A stretch of 64,000 nt of DNA from Hominisplanchenecus faecis (GTDB taxonomy: Bacteria > Bacillota > Clostridia > Lachnospirales > Lachnospiraceae): positions 1 to 64,000 of the forward strand of contig NZ_JAJEQE010000004.1 of assembly GCF_020687205.1 (NCBI RefSeq), given 5' to 3'. The position numbers and the translations under genes were made by a program. Positions within the stretch are counted from its first letter, which is position 1; each line of letters opens with the position of its first letter. The notes beneath the pieces are model-generated. The model made no database searches. It saw only the letters and a program-made list of their open reading frames with translations, and had not been told where the DNA came from. This document shows, one piece after another, positions 1 through 7,422 of this stretch.

Positions 1-2
1 GG

Positions 3-76
3 GGCGGGTCATTAAGCCATAAAACCACTCCTGTGCAAGCACATCGTGGTTTCAGGCTTTTGACCCTGGCATCATA
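3..76 (-). repeat. Dispersed intergenic element, copy A
   Basis: Read on the minus strand, this stretch aligns with 17429-17497. The two copies share an identical 17-base core (ATGTGCTTGCACAGGAG) and further matches on both sides, such as TCAAAAG and ATGGCTT. The ends can pair (GGGTCA near position 6 with TGACCC near 61-66), so it could fold as a stem-loop. It lies just upstream of the first gene but in the opposite orientation. The family is not recognised. Confidence 0.6.
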
Positions 77-133
77 TTTTGTCAAGGGACATTAATTAAG
101 AAAGGATCGTCGATTTCGACAAAAGGTAATGCT

Positions 134-757
134 ATGAAAAAGAAACCTTATGAACAGAAAATGTATAAAGAAAAAAAGAAAAAGAATAAGATCCGGATGC
201 GGTTTGATTTTAACCGGAAAGGTGTTATTTTCTTTGCAGTTGCTGCATTTATCATCTGTGCGATCAGCATCATTGGTACCGACATGGGCTGGATTGACCA
301 GGGTGGTGTTGTAAGCTCCCTGAAGCGTAACTCTGCAGATGCACCAGTTACTTACGGCAAAGTTTTAAGTCAGGATGAGACAACCGAAAACGGAAAACAG
401 GTGTGCACGCTGAAAGTCAAGATCCAGGCAAAACGTACCAAAGACCAGACCGTAGAGCAGAACTACTACAACATCCTCCAGTTTGTGAAAAACAATCCGG
501 ACAAGTACGATGTAATCCATTACGAAGGCGTTGCAGAAAACAGCGGCGGCGAAGAAGTAAAAGCCGTTACGTTTGATGTTTCAAAAGAACTGATCCAGAG
601 TATTCAGGACGGAACCGTGGAAGCAAGAGATATTCCAAAGAAGGCAGAGAATCTGTATATTCTTTATACCTTAACCGATGAAGCGGAAACAACGGCAGAT
701 TCCGAGACAGCCGAAACAACATCGGAAAGTGAAAGCACTTCCGAAGCAGAATCATGA
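134..757 (+). CDS. Membrane-anchored extracytoplasmic protein, unknown function
   Basis: The 207-residue product has a very lysine-rich N-terminus (about 30 residues), one hydrophobic segment at about residues 30-48, and a predicted outside domain. It ends in a low-complexity Glu/Ser/Thr tail (about residues 183-207). This is the pattern of a bitopic protein held in the membrane with an external C-terminus. An AAAGG ribosome site lies about 8 bases before the ATG, and a small inverted repeat (GTCGATTTCGAC) precedes it. No enzyme motif is visible and I do not recognise the family. The stop codon lies at the edge of a truncated Uma2 gene, so the natural 3' surroundings have been disturbed and the Ser/Glu tail could be partly new sequence. 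Confidence 0.75.
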   Translation: MKKKPYEQKMYKEKKKKNKIRMRFDFNRKGVIFFAVAAFIICAISIIGTDMGWIDQGGVVSSLKRNSADAPVTYGKVLSQDETTENGKQVCTLKVKIQAKRTKDQTVEQNYYNILQFVKNNPDKYDVIHYEGVAENSGGEEVKAVTFDVSKELIQSIQDGTVEARDIPKKAENLYILYTLTDEAETTADSETAETTSESESTSEAES

Positions 758-1049
758 TACCAGTGTTATCTGCGACACCAGTAAGCTCACAGATAAAGGC
801 TGCGATGGTGCTCCGGACTGGATCATTGAAATTGTTTCACCGGGCAGCAGGCGAATGGACTATTTTATCAAGCTGTTCAAATATCGGACTGCCGGGGTAC
901 ATGAATACTGGATTGTAGATCCGGCAAAAAACTTTGTAATTGTCTATAATTTCGATACCAGTGATTCCGGACAATATACCTTTGCTGATACGATCAAAGC
1001 AGGGATTTATGAAGATTTGTATATTGATTTTAGCAAAATAAATCTGTAG
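753..1049 (+). pseudogene. 5'-truncated Uma2-family (DUF820) nuclease-like fragment
   Basis: The frame encodes the C-terminal half of an Uma2-like protein. It reads DTSVICDTSKLTDKGC, then GAPDWIIEIVSPGSRRMDY with the family's Asp and Glu-x-Val-Ser-Pro core, then GVHEYWIVDP. The fold belongs to the PD-(D/E)XK nuclease group and full members are about 180-200 residues. About 80-90 N-terminal residues are missing and the homologous frame begins within a few bases of the upstream gene's stop codon. No start codon with a ribosome site is present at the break, so this is best read as a remnant left by a deletion. A stem with GC-rich arms at 1096-1113 follows it. Confidence 0.75.
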
Positions 1050-1095
1050 ATGGGTTTGTCAAGTTTTTTGTGTAGATTTTAAGAAAAAATTTTAT

Positions 1096-1120
1096 GGGGA
1101 GGGGAACCTCCCCGTTATTA
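1096..1120. terminator. GC-rich stem-loop between convergent remnants
   Basis: A perfect 7-bp stem (GGGGAGG, loop GGAA, CCTCCCC) lies between the plus-strand Uma2 remnant and the minus-strand 32-codon stub. On the minus strand it is followed by a T-rich run, so it probably terminates that transcript. It could act in both directions. Confidence 0.6.
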
Positions 1121-1216
1121 GAATATTATGTCAGAAAGAACTTTTATCTTATTAAATTGATCCTTATTATCAAAATGTCCTGTCATCATTCCTACAAAAT
1201 TATCAAGTTTCATCAT
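1118..1216 (-). CDS. 32-residue stub, probably truncated gene
   Basis: An excellent AGGAGG ribosome site precedes tandem ATG codons. The short product begins MMKLDNFVGMMTGHFDNKDQ and stops after 32 residues, directly at the terminator stem. The start loosely resembles the N-terminus of CpeT/CpcT-like proteins (a Gly-x-Phe-x-Asn-x-x-Gln pattern), but that is only an impression. The strong ribosome site with almost no protein suggests a 3'-truncated gene whose body was replaced by the terminator. It is 32 bases downstream of the HAD-IIA gene on the same strand and probably cotranscribed with it. A genuine microprotein cannot be excluded. Confidence 0.5.
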   Translation of the reverse strand: MMKLDNFVGMMTGHFDNKDQFNKIKVLSDIIF

Positions 1217-1248
1217 ATACTTTACCTCCTGGTATTTGCCTAATCACA

Positions 1249-2061
1249 CTATTCCTCTTTTGCTTTTGCCGTACTGGCGATATCTCCCACTCCATTCAAC
1301 ACCATTGTCGGAAGATAAGCATAAGTTTTGAGTGTATCCTTCGTTGAACATCCAGAGAGAACCAATACAGTAGACATACCACTTTCCATTCCTGAAATCA
1401 CATCTGTATCCATACGATCCCCAACCATTACAGCTTCTGCTGAATGACATCCAAGCATATTCAATCCTGTTCTCATCATCAGTGGATTCGGTTTCCCACA
1501 GAAATATGCCTGTGTTCCTGTTGCCATTTCTATAGGTGCAATCAATGCACGACAAGCAGGAGCAATGCCGTTCTCAATCGGTCCGGAAACATCTGAGTTT
1601 GCTCCGATCAGCTTTGCACCTTTCAGAACTAAATTCGTTGCTTTCGTTAAGGTATCCAATGAATAGGAGCGTCCCTCTCCCACAACAACATAATCCGGAT
1701 TTACATCATTCATTGTGATACCTACATCATAAAGTGCATTTAACAGGCCGGCTTCTCCTATCACAAATGCCGAACAGCCTGCCGCCTGTTCTTTTAAAAA
1801 TGCGGCTGTTGCCAATGCACTGGTATAAAAATGTTCTTCTGACACATCAAGTCCCATCCTAGCCAGTTTCTGATTTAATTCCCGTGGTGTATATCCACTA
1901 TTATTTGTCAAAAACAAATATTCTTTCTTTTCATCATGCAACCACTGGATGAATTCTGGAACACCTGGCAATATCTGATTGCCATGATAAATCACACCAT
2001 CCATATCACAGATGAATCCTTTTTTTTCATTAAAATCGATTATGGATTTTCTCATGTTCAT
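1249..2061 (-). CDS. HAD-IIA family hydrolase (NagD/p-nitrophenylphosphatase type)
   Basis: This is a 270-residue HAD phosphatase of subclass IIA, which usually dephosphorylates small sugar or nucleotide phosphates in the cytosol. The nucleophile motif CDMDGVIYHG is at about residues 18-27. Motif II is LTNNSG at about 51-56, and a GKPNPLMM segment and GDRMDTDV (metal-binding acidic pair) lie in the C-terminal half, so all HAD motifs are present. Length matches the NagD family. The start could be Met1 or Met3; an AGGCAGGG stretch lies upstream. It sits in a region of broken genes but is itself intact. The substrate cannot be told from sequence. Confidence 0.9.
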   Translation of the reverse strand: MNMRKSIIDFNEKKGFICDMDGVIYHGNQILPGVPEFIQWLHDEKKEYLFLTNNSGYTPRELNQKLARMGLDVSEEHFYTSALATAAFLKEQAAGCSAFVIGEAGLLNALYDVGITMNDVNPDYVVVGEGRSYSLDTLTKATNLVLKGAKLIGANSDVSGPIENGIAPACRALIAPIEMATGTQAYFCGKPNPLMMRTGLNMLGCHSAEAVMVGDRMDTDVISGMESGMSTVLVLSGCSTKDTLKTYAYLPTMVLNGVGDIASTAKAKEE

Positions 2062-2301
2062 ATGCGCCCTGCCTTTCTTGTTTCTTTAAAATACACCTTG
2101 CTCTTTTCATAATAAAATAAAGCACTATTTTCTACAAATATTTTTATATTATATCGTGATTTCATCACTCAATAATATCGCCGTTCGTCAAATGCAAATA
2201 AATTTGCATTTTTCTCACTTTCGCTCATTATATCATCCACACATAAAATCAAATACATAGCACTGTAAAATCAAAGTAAATATTTCGATCAACAGAACCT
2301 T

Positions 2302-3102
2302 TTATGACAACATCTCTTTCACACAAGTACTTCGATAATCACTTGGTGATATTTTATATCTTTCTTTAAATACTCGGTTAAACGTTCTCTGACTTTCAAA
2401 TCCACTATCCAGACAAATATTTGTAATAGAATCACTCGTATTTTCCAAACGATGGCATGCATAGTTCAGCCTTGCATCGTTAAGATATTGATTAAAGTTT
2501 CTATGGAATGTTTTGGAAAAGAGTCTGGATAAAACATATTTGCTCACCCCCAGATCTTTTGCCATCTCTTCCAGAGAAAACTTCTTCTTAAAATTTGCTG
2601 ATATATAAGAAACTGTCTGGTAAATAAGATCGTTGCTCCCCACATTACTCTTTTCTACCAAATTTAATTTTCCTATGCAGCGTGCCAACACAATTTGAAG
2701 ATATGCCTGTGTAACAGTAATATCCGACTGTTCTGTCTCTAAAATTGCATTTATAACCCTATATACCTCCGGTTCAACCTTTTCCGCTTTGATGATTGGG
2801 TATTCAGGAGCCATGGATTGCATGATATCTGCAAATTTGGCTATCGTAAATGGCGATGCAATCAGATAAGTCGCTTTATTTACACCGGGTATCAGTACCT
2901 GATAGTGATGAATAACATCTGGAAATACAAAGCCTATATCTCCTTTTTCCATATGGTATAGTTCCTGTCCGACACCAAGTTCTAATGATCCATTTGTTAC
3001 ACAAACGATCTCCAGTGCATTATGAAGATGTGGTTCAATATGTTTTGACTTCCTATTTATTGCTATAATCTCCTCTTTTGTGTTAACATATTTTAACTGC
3101 AT
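2302..3102 (-). CDS. AraC-family transcriptional regulator
   Basis: The 266-residue protein has an N-terminal cupin-like sensing domain (His-rich pattern HIEPHLHNALEIV, then GDIGFVFPDVIHHY) and a C-terminal AraC double helix-turn-helix. The latter reads FSLEEMAKDLGVSKYVLSRL, then ITNICLDSGFESQRTFNRVF with the final KISPSDYR signature. Such proteins usually bind a sugar and activate a nearby uptake or degradation gene. A longer frame reaches 3219, but the AAGGGGAG ribosome site six bases before the ATG at 3102 fixes this start. The nearest potential target, the sugar symporter upstream on the same strand, is truncated, so the regulator may have lost its natural target. Confidence 0.9.
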   Translation of the reverse strand: MQLKYVNTKEEIIAINRKSKHIEPHLHNALEIVCVTNGSLELGVGQELYHMEKGDIGFVFPDVIHHYQVLIPGVNKATYLIASPFTIAKFADIMQSMAPEYPIIKAEKVEPEVYRVINAILETEQSDITVTQAYLQIVLARCIGKLNLVEKSNVGSNDLIYQTVSYISANFKKKFSLEEMAKDLGVSKYVLSRLFSKTFHRNFNQYLNDARLNYACHRLENTSDSITNICLDSGFESQRTFNRVFKERYKISPSDYRSTCVKEMLS

Positions 3103-3173
3103 GAAATACTCCCCTTTGCAACATTTGTCTATATCTTCTTTCGATTTGGCAAGCAATCCTTTTACACCTATCT

Positions 3174-3179
3174 TATAAT
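3174..3179 (+). promoter_or_regulatory. Putative -10 box for the 25-codon gene
   Basis: A perfect TATAAT lies on the plus strand 33 bases before the ATG at 3212. No good -35 is found at normal spacing (TTGGCA at 3146-3151 is too far), so the promoter is plausible but incomplete. Confidence 0.4.
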
Positions 3180-3211
3180 CAACTTGTAAATAAGGAAAGG
3201 AGGAATTGCAA

Positions 3212-3289
3212 ATGAGCAACCTAAAAAAATATCTGAATAACCTTTTAGTATTCTACACTGAATATTTTGAGCATCCTTACCATGTATAA
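3212..3289 (+). CDS. 25-residue small protein gene
   Basis: A strong GGAAAGGAGG ribosome site at 3194-3203 stands eight bases before an ATG that opens a 25-codon frame (product starts MSNLKKYLNNLLVFY and ends HPYHV). A TATAAT box lies upstream and an intrinsic terminator follows at 3330-3366, giving a complete small transcription unit of about 180 bases, divergent from the AraC gene. The second half of the frame lies between 12-bp inverted repeats (3241-3252 and 3289-3300), so the message can fold over the coding region and stop codon. No family is recognised; a regulatory or toxic peptide, a leader peptide, or a chance frame in a structured RNA are the alternatives. Confidence 0.5.
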   Translation: MSNLKKYLNNLLVFYTEYFEHPYHV

Positions 3290-3300
3290 ATACTAAAAGG
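3241..3300. repeat. 12-bp perfect inverted repeat with 36-bp spacer
   Basis: CCTTTTAGTATT at 3241-3252 is the exact reverse complement of AATACTAAAAGG at 3289-3300. The second arm starts in the stop codon of the 25-codon gene. It could be an RNA stem or the ends of a small lost insertion. Confidence 0.75.
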
Positions 3301-3329
3301 ACTATTTTGTGAAAACTGAATATTTTCTT

Positions 3330-3366
3330 AAGGCCATTTCACAAAAATGAAGTGGTCCTTTTTTAT
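3330..3366 (+). terminator. Intrinsic terminator of the 25-codon gene
   Basis: A stem of about 12 bp with one wobble and one bulge (AAGGCCATTTCA with TGAAGTGGTCCTT) is followed by a run of six or more T on the plus strand. Confidence 0.7.
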
Positions 3367-3453
3367 TTTCAAAATACAGTTCTATCACTTTATATATAGA
3401 AAAAAGCACTGTCTCATCGAGCAACGACCAGACAACGCTTTCTCCTGTCAATT

Positions 3454-4407
3454 CTAATTTATGTCTGATGCATCTGTTACTTCATCTGCAGCAATTCCTT
3501 TTTCTGCTTTCAGTTTTTTATTTGCATCTTCTACATTCATTCTTGAAAGTACAAACATAATCAATACATCAAAGATTAACGGAAGCCAAAGATACATGAA
3601 CTGCATCATATCAAGTGCAGACTGTGGCTGAGTTATATTTGTTCCGACATATCCACTGAACTCAAGCATCCATCCAACAACAGCGGTTCCAATACCTCCA
3701 CCGATTTTTACACCAAGAGAAGTACAAGAGTACATCGTTCCGTCAATTCTCTTTCCCTGCGTAAGATAAGTGTATTCAGAGCAAGATGCGATAACTGCAT
3801 TCATATCTCCCTGCCATGGTCCCTGACCTAAGGCTGCAAGAGCTGTAAATGCCATCATCAGCGGAACACTGCCCATATATCCGGCAACAACAACAAGTGC
3901 TCTACCGATGACTGCTAAGACGTAACCTCTTAAGTTCAGTTTATACATACCTTTCCACTTACCAACTAATGTCGGTGTGAAAATCAGGGCAATGATCAGT
4001 GGAATATTTACTGCCCATGCAAATTGTCCAAACAAATTCTTATTTTTCAGTACCCATGTCATGTAATAAATGCCAGCTCCAATCATGGCACCATATAACT
4101 GCTGTAAAATATATGTTCCACAAATCATCATGTAATATTTGTTTTTGACAAGAAGCTTGAATGCCTGTACCATTCCATACTTTTCATTATCATTCTTTAC
4201 TTCTCCTTCATTAAGTTCTTCCTCCGGAAGTTCCTTAACAGAAAGTGCTGAAATCGTATTTACGACCAGACCAATGATTGCATAGATAATAGCAACCGTT
4301 CTCCATGCCGCAGCATCTCCACCACATTTATCTACAAATCCAACTGTAATCGCCTGAATCAGAAGACTTGTTGAAAATGAAAGGATATTCGCCAAGAGAA
4401 TACCGAA
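3454..4407 (-). pseudogene. N-terminally truncated GPH-family sugar:cation symporter
   Basis: The frame matches the C-terminal two thirds of a glycoside-pentoside-hexuronide (GPH) symporter, from the GILLANILSFSTSLLIQ helix to the end, with about seven transmembrane segments and a charged cytoplasmic tail. Full members have about 450 residues and 12 helices; here roughly the first 110-150 residues are missing. The open frame continues about 24 codons upstream to position 4479 with sequence unlike the family. The only start there is a TTG without a ribosome site, placed beside a terminator stem. A working transporter is therefore unlikely. Confidence 0.75.
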
Positions 4408-4456
4408 AGATAAGAAATAGGTTATGAAATCTATAATGTCATAAAAACTAAATGTC

Positions 4457-4498
4457 AAAAAAGGATGCCAACGAATCAAAGCAGATTACGTGACATCC
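4457..4498 (-). terminator. Intrinsic terminator after the 4516-4746 frame
   Basis: On the minus strand GGATG near 4494-4498 pairs with CATCC near 4463-4467, followed by six T. It lies only 18 bases after the stop of the 76-codon frame and directly before the truncated symporter. Confidence 0.55.
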
Positions 4499-4515
4499 TC
4501 TTCTTTTTATTAGTG

Positions 4516-4746
4516 CTATTTTATAAATTCAACCGAATAGTAATACATGTACTCATTATCTGTATCTATATGCTCCCCTGCAATATCCTGTATTGGCAAC
4601 GAGCTTAACCCTTTTTCTCCATACATCAGTGCTGCTAATCCTTGCTCTGTTCCATACTCTATCTTGCATTTGTTTTCAATAGTCGTTGCTGATCTTCCAT
4701 AATATTCCCTGTTTTTAACTCCCTCCAAAATTGGTATTTCTGTCAT
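4516..4746 (-). CDS. 76-residue hypothetical, probably a gene remnant
   Basis: The frame starts at an ATG without a clear ribosome site. It stays open for about 26 more codons upstream (to about 4825) with protein-like sequence (such as ITPDFDNFTTKLIAADKYQN) but no good start. The product is soluble and ends YMYYYSVEFIK. I do not recognise the family. The lack of a proper start, the neighbouring broken symporter and the downstream terminator suggest the 3' end of a larger lost gene rather than a complete small one. Confidence 0.4.
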   Translation of the reverse strand: MTEIPILEGVKNREYYGRSATTIENKCKIEYGTEQGLAALMYGEKGLSSLPIQDIAGEHIDTDNEYMYYYSVEFIK

Positions 4747-4872
4747 ATATTTTGATATTTATCTGCTGCGATGAGCTTTGTAGTAAAATTATCAAAATCC
4801 GGTGTAATGACAATCAATCCATTTACAATAAATACCGAACATATAGATATTTTTTATCGCAGCAAAAATGCA

Positions 4873-4910
4873 CAAAAAAAGGTGCAGCCCTGTGTTACCA
4901 GAGTTACACC
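4873..4910 (-). terminator. Intrinsic terminator of the yicC-rimO operon
   Basis: Minus-strand GGTGTAAC pairs with GTTACACC-like and GCACC segments (4881-4910), and is followed by seven T. It lies 17 bases after the rimO stop codon. Confidence 0.75.
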
Positions 4911-4926
4911 CAATGTTCGATTATTT

Positions 4927-6258
4927 TTACACAAGTTCTCCGATCAGATCGTATTCTGCGGAACCTGTGATCTTTACTTTTACAAAATCGCCGGACATCA
5001 GCATCTCGCCTGTGTTGACAAAGACATAACCGTCAATATCCGGGGAATCGGCATAGGTTCTTGCGACATAGGCAGGCTCATCCGCTACTTTGCCTTCGAT
5101 CATGGCATATAAGGTACGTCCGACCATATCGGCTGCTTTATCAAAAGCGATCTCCTGCTGAAGTTCCAGGATGGCATCTCTTCGCTCTTCTTTTACTTCT
5201 TCCGGAATCTGATCCGGCATAGAGGCTGCCGGTGTGTTTTCTTCCGGTGAATAAGCGAAGACGCCAAGGCGTTCGAACTCCATCTCATCGACAAATTCCA
5301 TCAGTTCTTCATGCTGCTCCTGTGTCTCTCCCGGGAAGCCGGCGATCAGCGTGGTTCGCAGAACAATATCCGGAATCTCTTTTCGAAGAAGGGAAACGGT
5401 TTCTTTTAACTGTGCTTTTGTCGTGCGTCTTCCCATGCGTTTGAGAATGGCATCGCTGGCATGCTGGATCGGCATGTCCAGATAGTGACAGACTTTTTTC
5501 TCATTCTTGATCGTCTCGATCAGTTCCGGATATATCTCTTCCGGATAGCAGTACAGGATACGGATCCAGCGGATCCCTTTGATCTTTGCAAGTTCCTGGA
5601 GAAGGATATGCAGTGACTTTTTACCGTACAGATCCATGCCGTACAGCGTTGTCTCCTGTGCAACCAGTATCAGTTCCTTTACGCCCTGCTCGGCAAGCGA
5701 AGCGGCTTCTGCAAGTAACTGCTCCATCGGGACGCTGCGGTAATTGCCGCGAATCTTCGGGATGATACAGTAGGTACAGTGCTTGTCACATCCCTCTGCA
5801 ATCTTCAGATGTGCATAATGCCCACCTGTTGTCAGAATACGCTTGCCGGGTACGGACGGAAGCCGGTCAAGATCATCTACATCCAGAAAATGAGAACCTT
5901 TTAAAGCCTGATCTACTGCATCAAAAATCTCATCGTACTTGGAAGTACCGATCACCGCATCGACTTCCGGTATTTCATCGACAATCTCCTGTTTATAACG
6001 CTGTGCCAGACAGCCCGTTACAATCAGAGCCTTGCACGGACCGGTCTTTTTATATTCTGCCATTTCCAGGATCGTGTTGATGCTTTCTTCTTTAGCATCA
6101 TTGATAAAACAGCAGGTGTTGATGATGATAATATCCGCATCGTCTTCCGTGTCCGTCATCTCAAAGCCGCGGTCAGCGAGGATGCCAAGCATCACTTCCG
6201 AATCAACCAGGTTTTTGTCACAGCCAAGAGAGATAAATAAAATTTTCTTATTCTTCAT
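4927..6258 (-). CDS. rimO: Ribosomal protein S12 methylthiotransferase RimO
   Basis: This radical-SAM enzyme adds a methylthio group to an aspartate of ribosomal protein S12. The N-terminal MTTase domain has LGCDKNLVDSE and further Cys (NTCCF, TGCLAQ) for one iron-sulfur cluster. The SAM cluster motif CDKHCTYC is at about residues 155-162, and the C-terminal TRAM domain ends DLIGELV. At about 443 residues it is full length. The chosen ATG at 6258 overlaps the end of rpoZ by 11 bases; an upstream ATG at 6273 in the same frame is possible. It is the last gene of the yicC-remA-gmk-rpoZ-rimO operon. RimO rather than MiaB is favoured by the SLGCDKNLVDSE signature. Confidence 0.95.
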   Translation of the reverse strand: MKNKKILFISLGCDKNLVDSEVMLGILADRGFEMTDTEDDADIIIINTCCFINDAKEESINTILEMAEYKKTGPCKALIVTGCLAQRYKQEIVDEIPEVDAVIGTSKYDEIFDAVDQALKGSHFLDVDDLDRLPSVPGKRILTTGGHYAHLKIAEGCDKHCTYCIIPKIRGNYRSVPMEQLLAEAASLAEQGVKELILVAQETTLYGMDLYGKKSLHILLQELAKIKGIRWIRILYCYPEEIYPELIETIKNEKKVCHYLDMPIQHASDAILKRMGRRTTKAQLKETVSLLRKEIPDIVLRTTLIAGFPGETQEQHEELMEFVDEMEFERLGVFAYSPEENTPAASMPDQIPEEVKEERRDAILELQQEIAFDKAADMVGRTLYAMIEGKVADEPAYVARTYADSPDIDGYVFVNTGEMLMSGDFVKVKITGSAEYDLIGELV

Positions 6259-6499
6259 CTTCACCGCTCTCATCTTCAGCCAGGATTTTGATCTTTCCTT
6301 TATCTAATTCTTCTACTGCGATGGACAGCGGTTTTTTGCCGTCGCTATATACCAGTGCCGGTGCACCGTCGATCAGTTCTCTGGCACGTTTTGCCGTTGC
6401 CATTACGATAGAATAGCGGCTGTTTACGACAGGTGTTTCGCCTTCATTTACCTCACTGTTTGCAACTTTCATTAAGTCTGTGTAAGATGGATGTAACAT
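6248..6499 (-). CDS. rpoZ: RNA polymerase omega subunit
   Basis: The 83-residue product has the omega signature: MLHPSYTDLM at the start, NSRYSIVMATAKRARELID in the middle, and an acidic tail. Omega helps fold and assemble the beta-prime subunit. Its position directly downstream of gmk (4-base gap) is the usual arrangement in Firmicutes. It overlaps rimO by 11 bases, suggesting translational coupling. Confidence 0.95.
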   Translation of the reverse strand: MLHPSYTDLMKVANSEVNEGETPVVNSRYSIVMATAKRARELIDGAPALVYSDGKKPLSIAVEELDKGKIKILAEDESGEDEE

Positions 6500-6503
6500 A
6501 AAA

Positions 6504-7136
6504 TCATTCTCCTTTCAAAAAGCAGTTCATATCCTGCTGCAGTTCTTTGATAAATGCTGTATTGTGGGATTTCTTACAGTGTGCACTCTGTATCAATTCG
6601 TGCACCTGTTTCACACAGGTATCCAGATCATCATTTACAATAATGTATTCATAAGAGCCCATTTCCTGGGCTTCCTGTGCTGCACGTTCCAGACGGTCAT
6701 GGATGACATCGGCTGTTTCCGTGCCACGGCCAACCAGACGTTCTTTTAAAGTCTGTGCATCCGGCGGAACCAGAAACAGCATCAGAGCATCCGGGTATTT
6801 TTCTTTTACTTTTAAAGCCCCCTGGATCTCAATCTCCAGAATCACATCTTTTCCGGCATCTAACTGTTCCTGTACATATGCTTTTGGCGTACCATAGTAA
6901 TTTTCAACATATCTGGCATGTTCGATAAAAGAGTCTTCTTTTATCATCTGTTCAAACTCTTCTTTGCTCTTGAAAAAATACGACACCCCATCTTCTTCTC
7001 CTTCACGTGGTTTTCGTGTTGTTGCGGAAATGGAAAGTGCGTAATTATCGTAATCGGAAAGAAGACGTCTGACAACGGTTCCTTTTCCTACTCCGGAAAA
7101 TCCGGATAAAATAATCAGAATGCCTTTTTTATTCAT
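6504..7136 (-). CDS. gmk: Guanylate kinase
   Basis: The enzyme phosphorylates GMP to GDP with ATP. The P-loop SGFSGVGKGT is at about residues 11-20, and the GMP-binding region TTRKPREGEEDGVSYFF at about 39-55 contains the Arg and Tyr residues typical of the family. Length (210) is normal. The ATG overlaps the end of remA by four bases (ATGA). Gene order remA-gmk-rpoZ is shared across Firmicutes. Confidence 0.97.
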   Translation of the reverse strand: MNKKGILIILSGFSGVGKGTVVRRLLSDYDNYALSISATTRKPREGEEDGVSYFFKSKEEFEQMIKEDSFIEHARYVENYYGTPKAYVQEQLDAGKDVILEIEIQGALKVKEKYPDALMLFLVPPDAQTLKERLVGRGTETADVIHDRLERAAQEAQEMGSYEYIIVNDDLDTCVKQVHELIQSAHCKKSHNTAFIKELQQDMNCFLKGE

Positions 7137-7411
7137 AAACTGCCTCCTTGATCCTCTCGTTCCTGAAATGCATCTTTTTGTGAAAAACGTTTTGCGATCG
7201 TGTCCGGCTGCAGTGCCGACAGAATGATATGGTCTTCCTGCGTGATGATCACAGCCTTGGTACGTCTTCCCTGTGTGGCATCAATGATGCGTCCCTCTTC
7301 TCTTGCATGGGACACCAGACGTTTGACCGGTGCTGCATCCGGGTTGATGACTGCCACGACTTTGGCGGTATTGACTGCATTGCCAAACCCGATATTGATC
7401 AATCCTGACAA
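7133..7411 (-). CDS. remA: RemA-family regulatory protein (DUF370)
   Basis: The 92-residue product matches RemA, with the start LINIGFGNAVNTAKVVAV and the DATQGRRTKAVIIT core. In Bacillus subtilis RemA is a DNA-binding regulator of biofilm matrix genes. Its target here is unknown. It lies between yicC and gmk, the conserved order. The C-terminus is slightly longer than usual (DAFQEREDQGGSL). Confidence 0.92.
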   Translation of the reverse strand: MSGLINIGFGNAVNTAKVVAVINPDAAPVKRLVSHAREEGRIIDATQGRRTKAVIITQEDHIILSALQPDTIAKRFSQKDAFQEREDQGGSL

Positions 7412-7422
7412 TCGTATCCCCC

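Noticed and set aside
2188-2214. AT-rich palindrome with T run as a terminator
   Set aside because: The stem (AAATGCAAAT/ATTTGCATTT) is AT-rich and follows neither gene closely enough in a clear orientation; listed only as a note.
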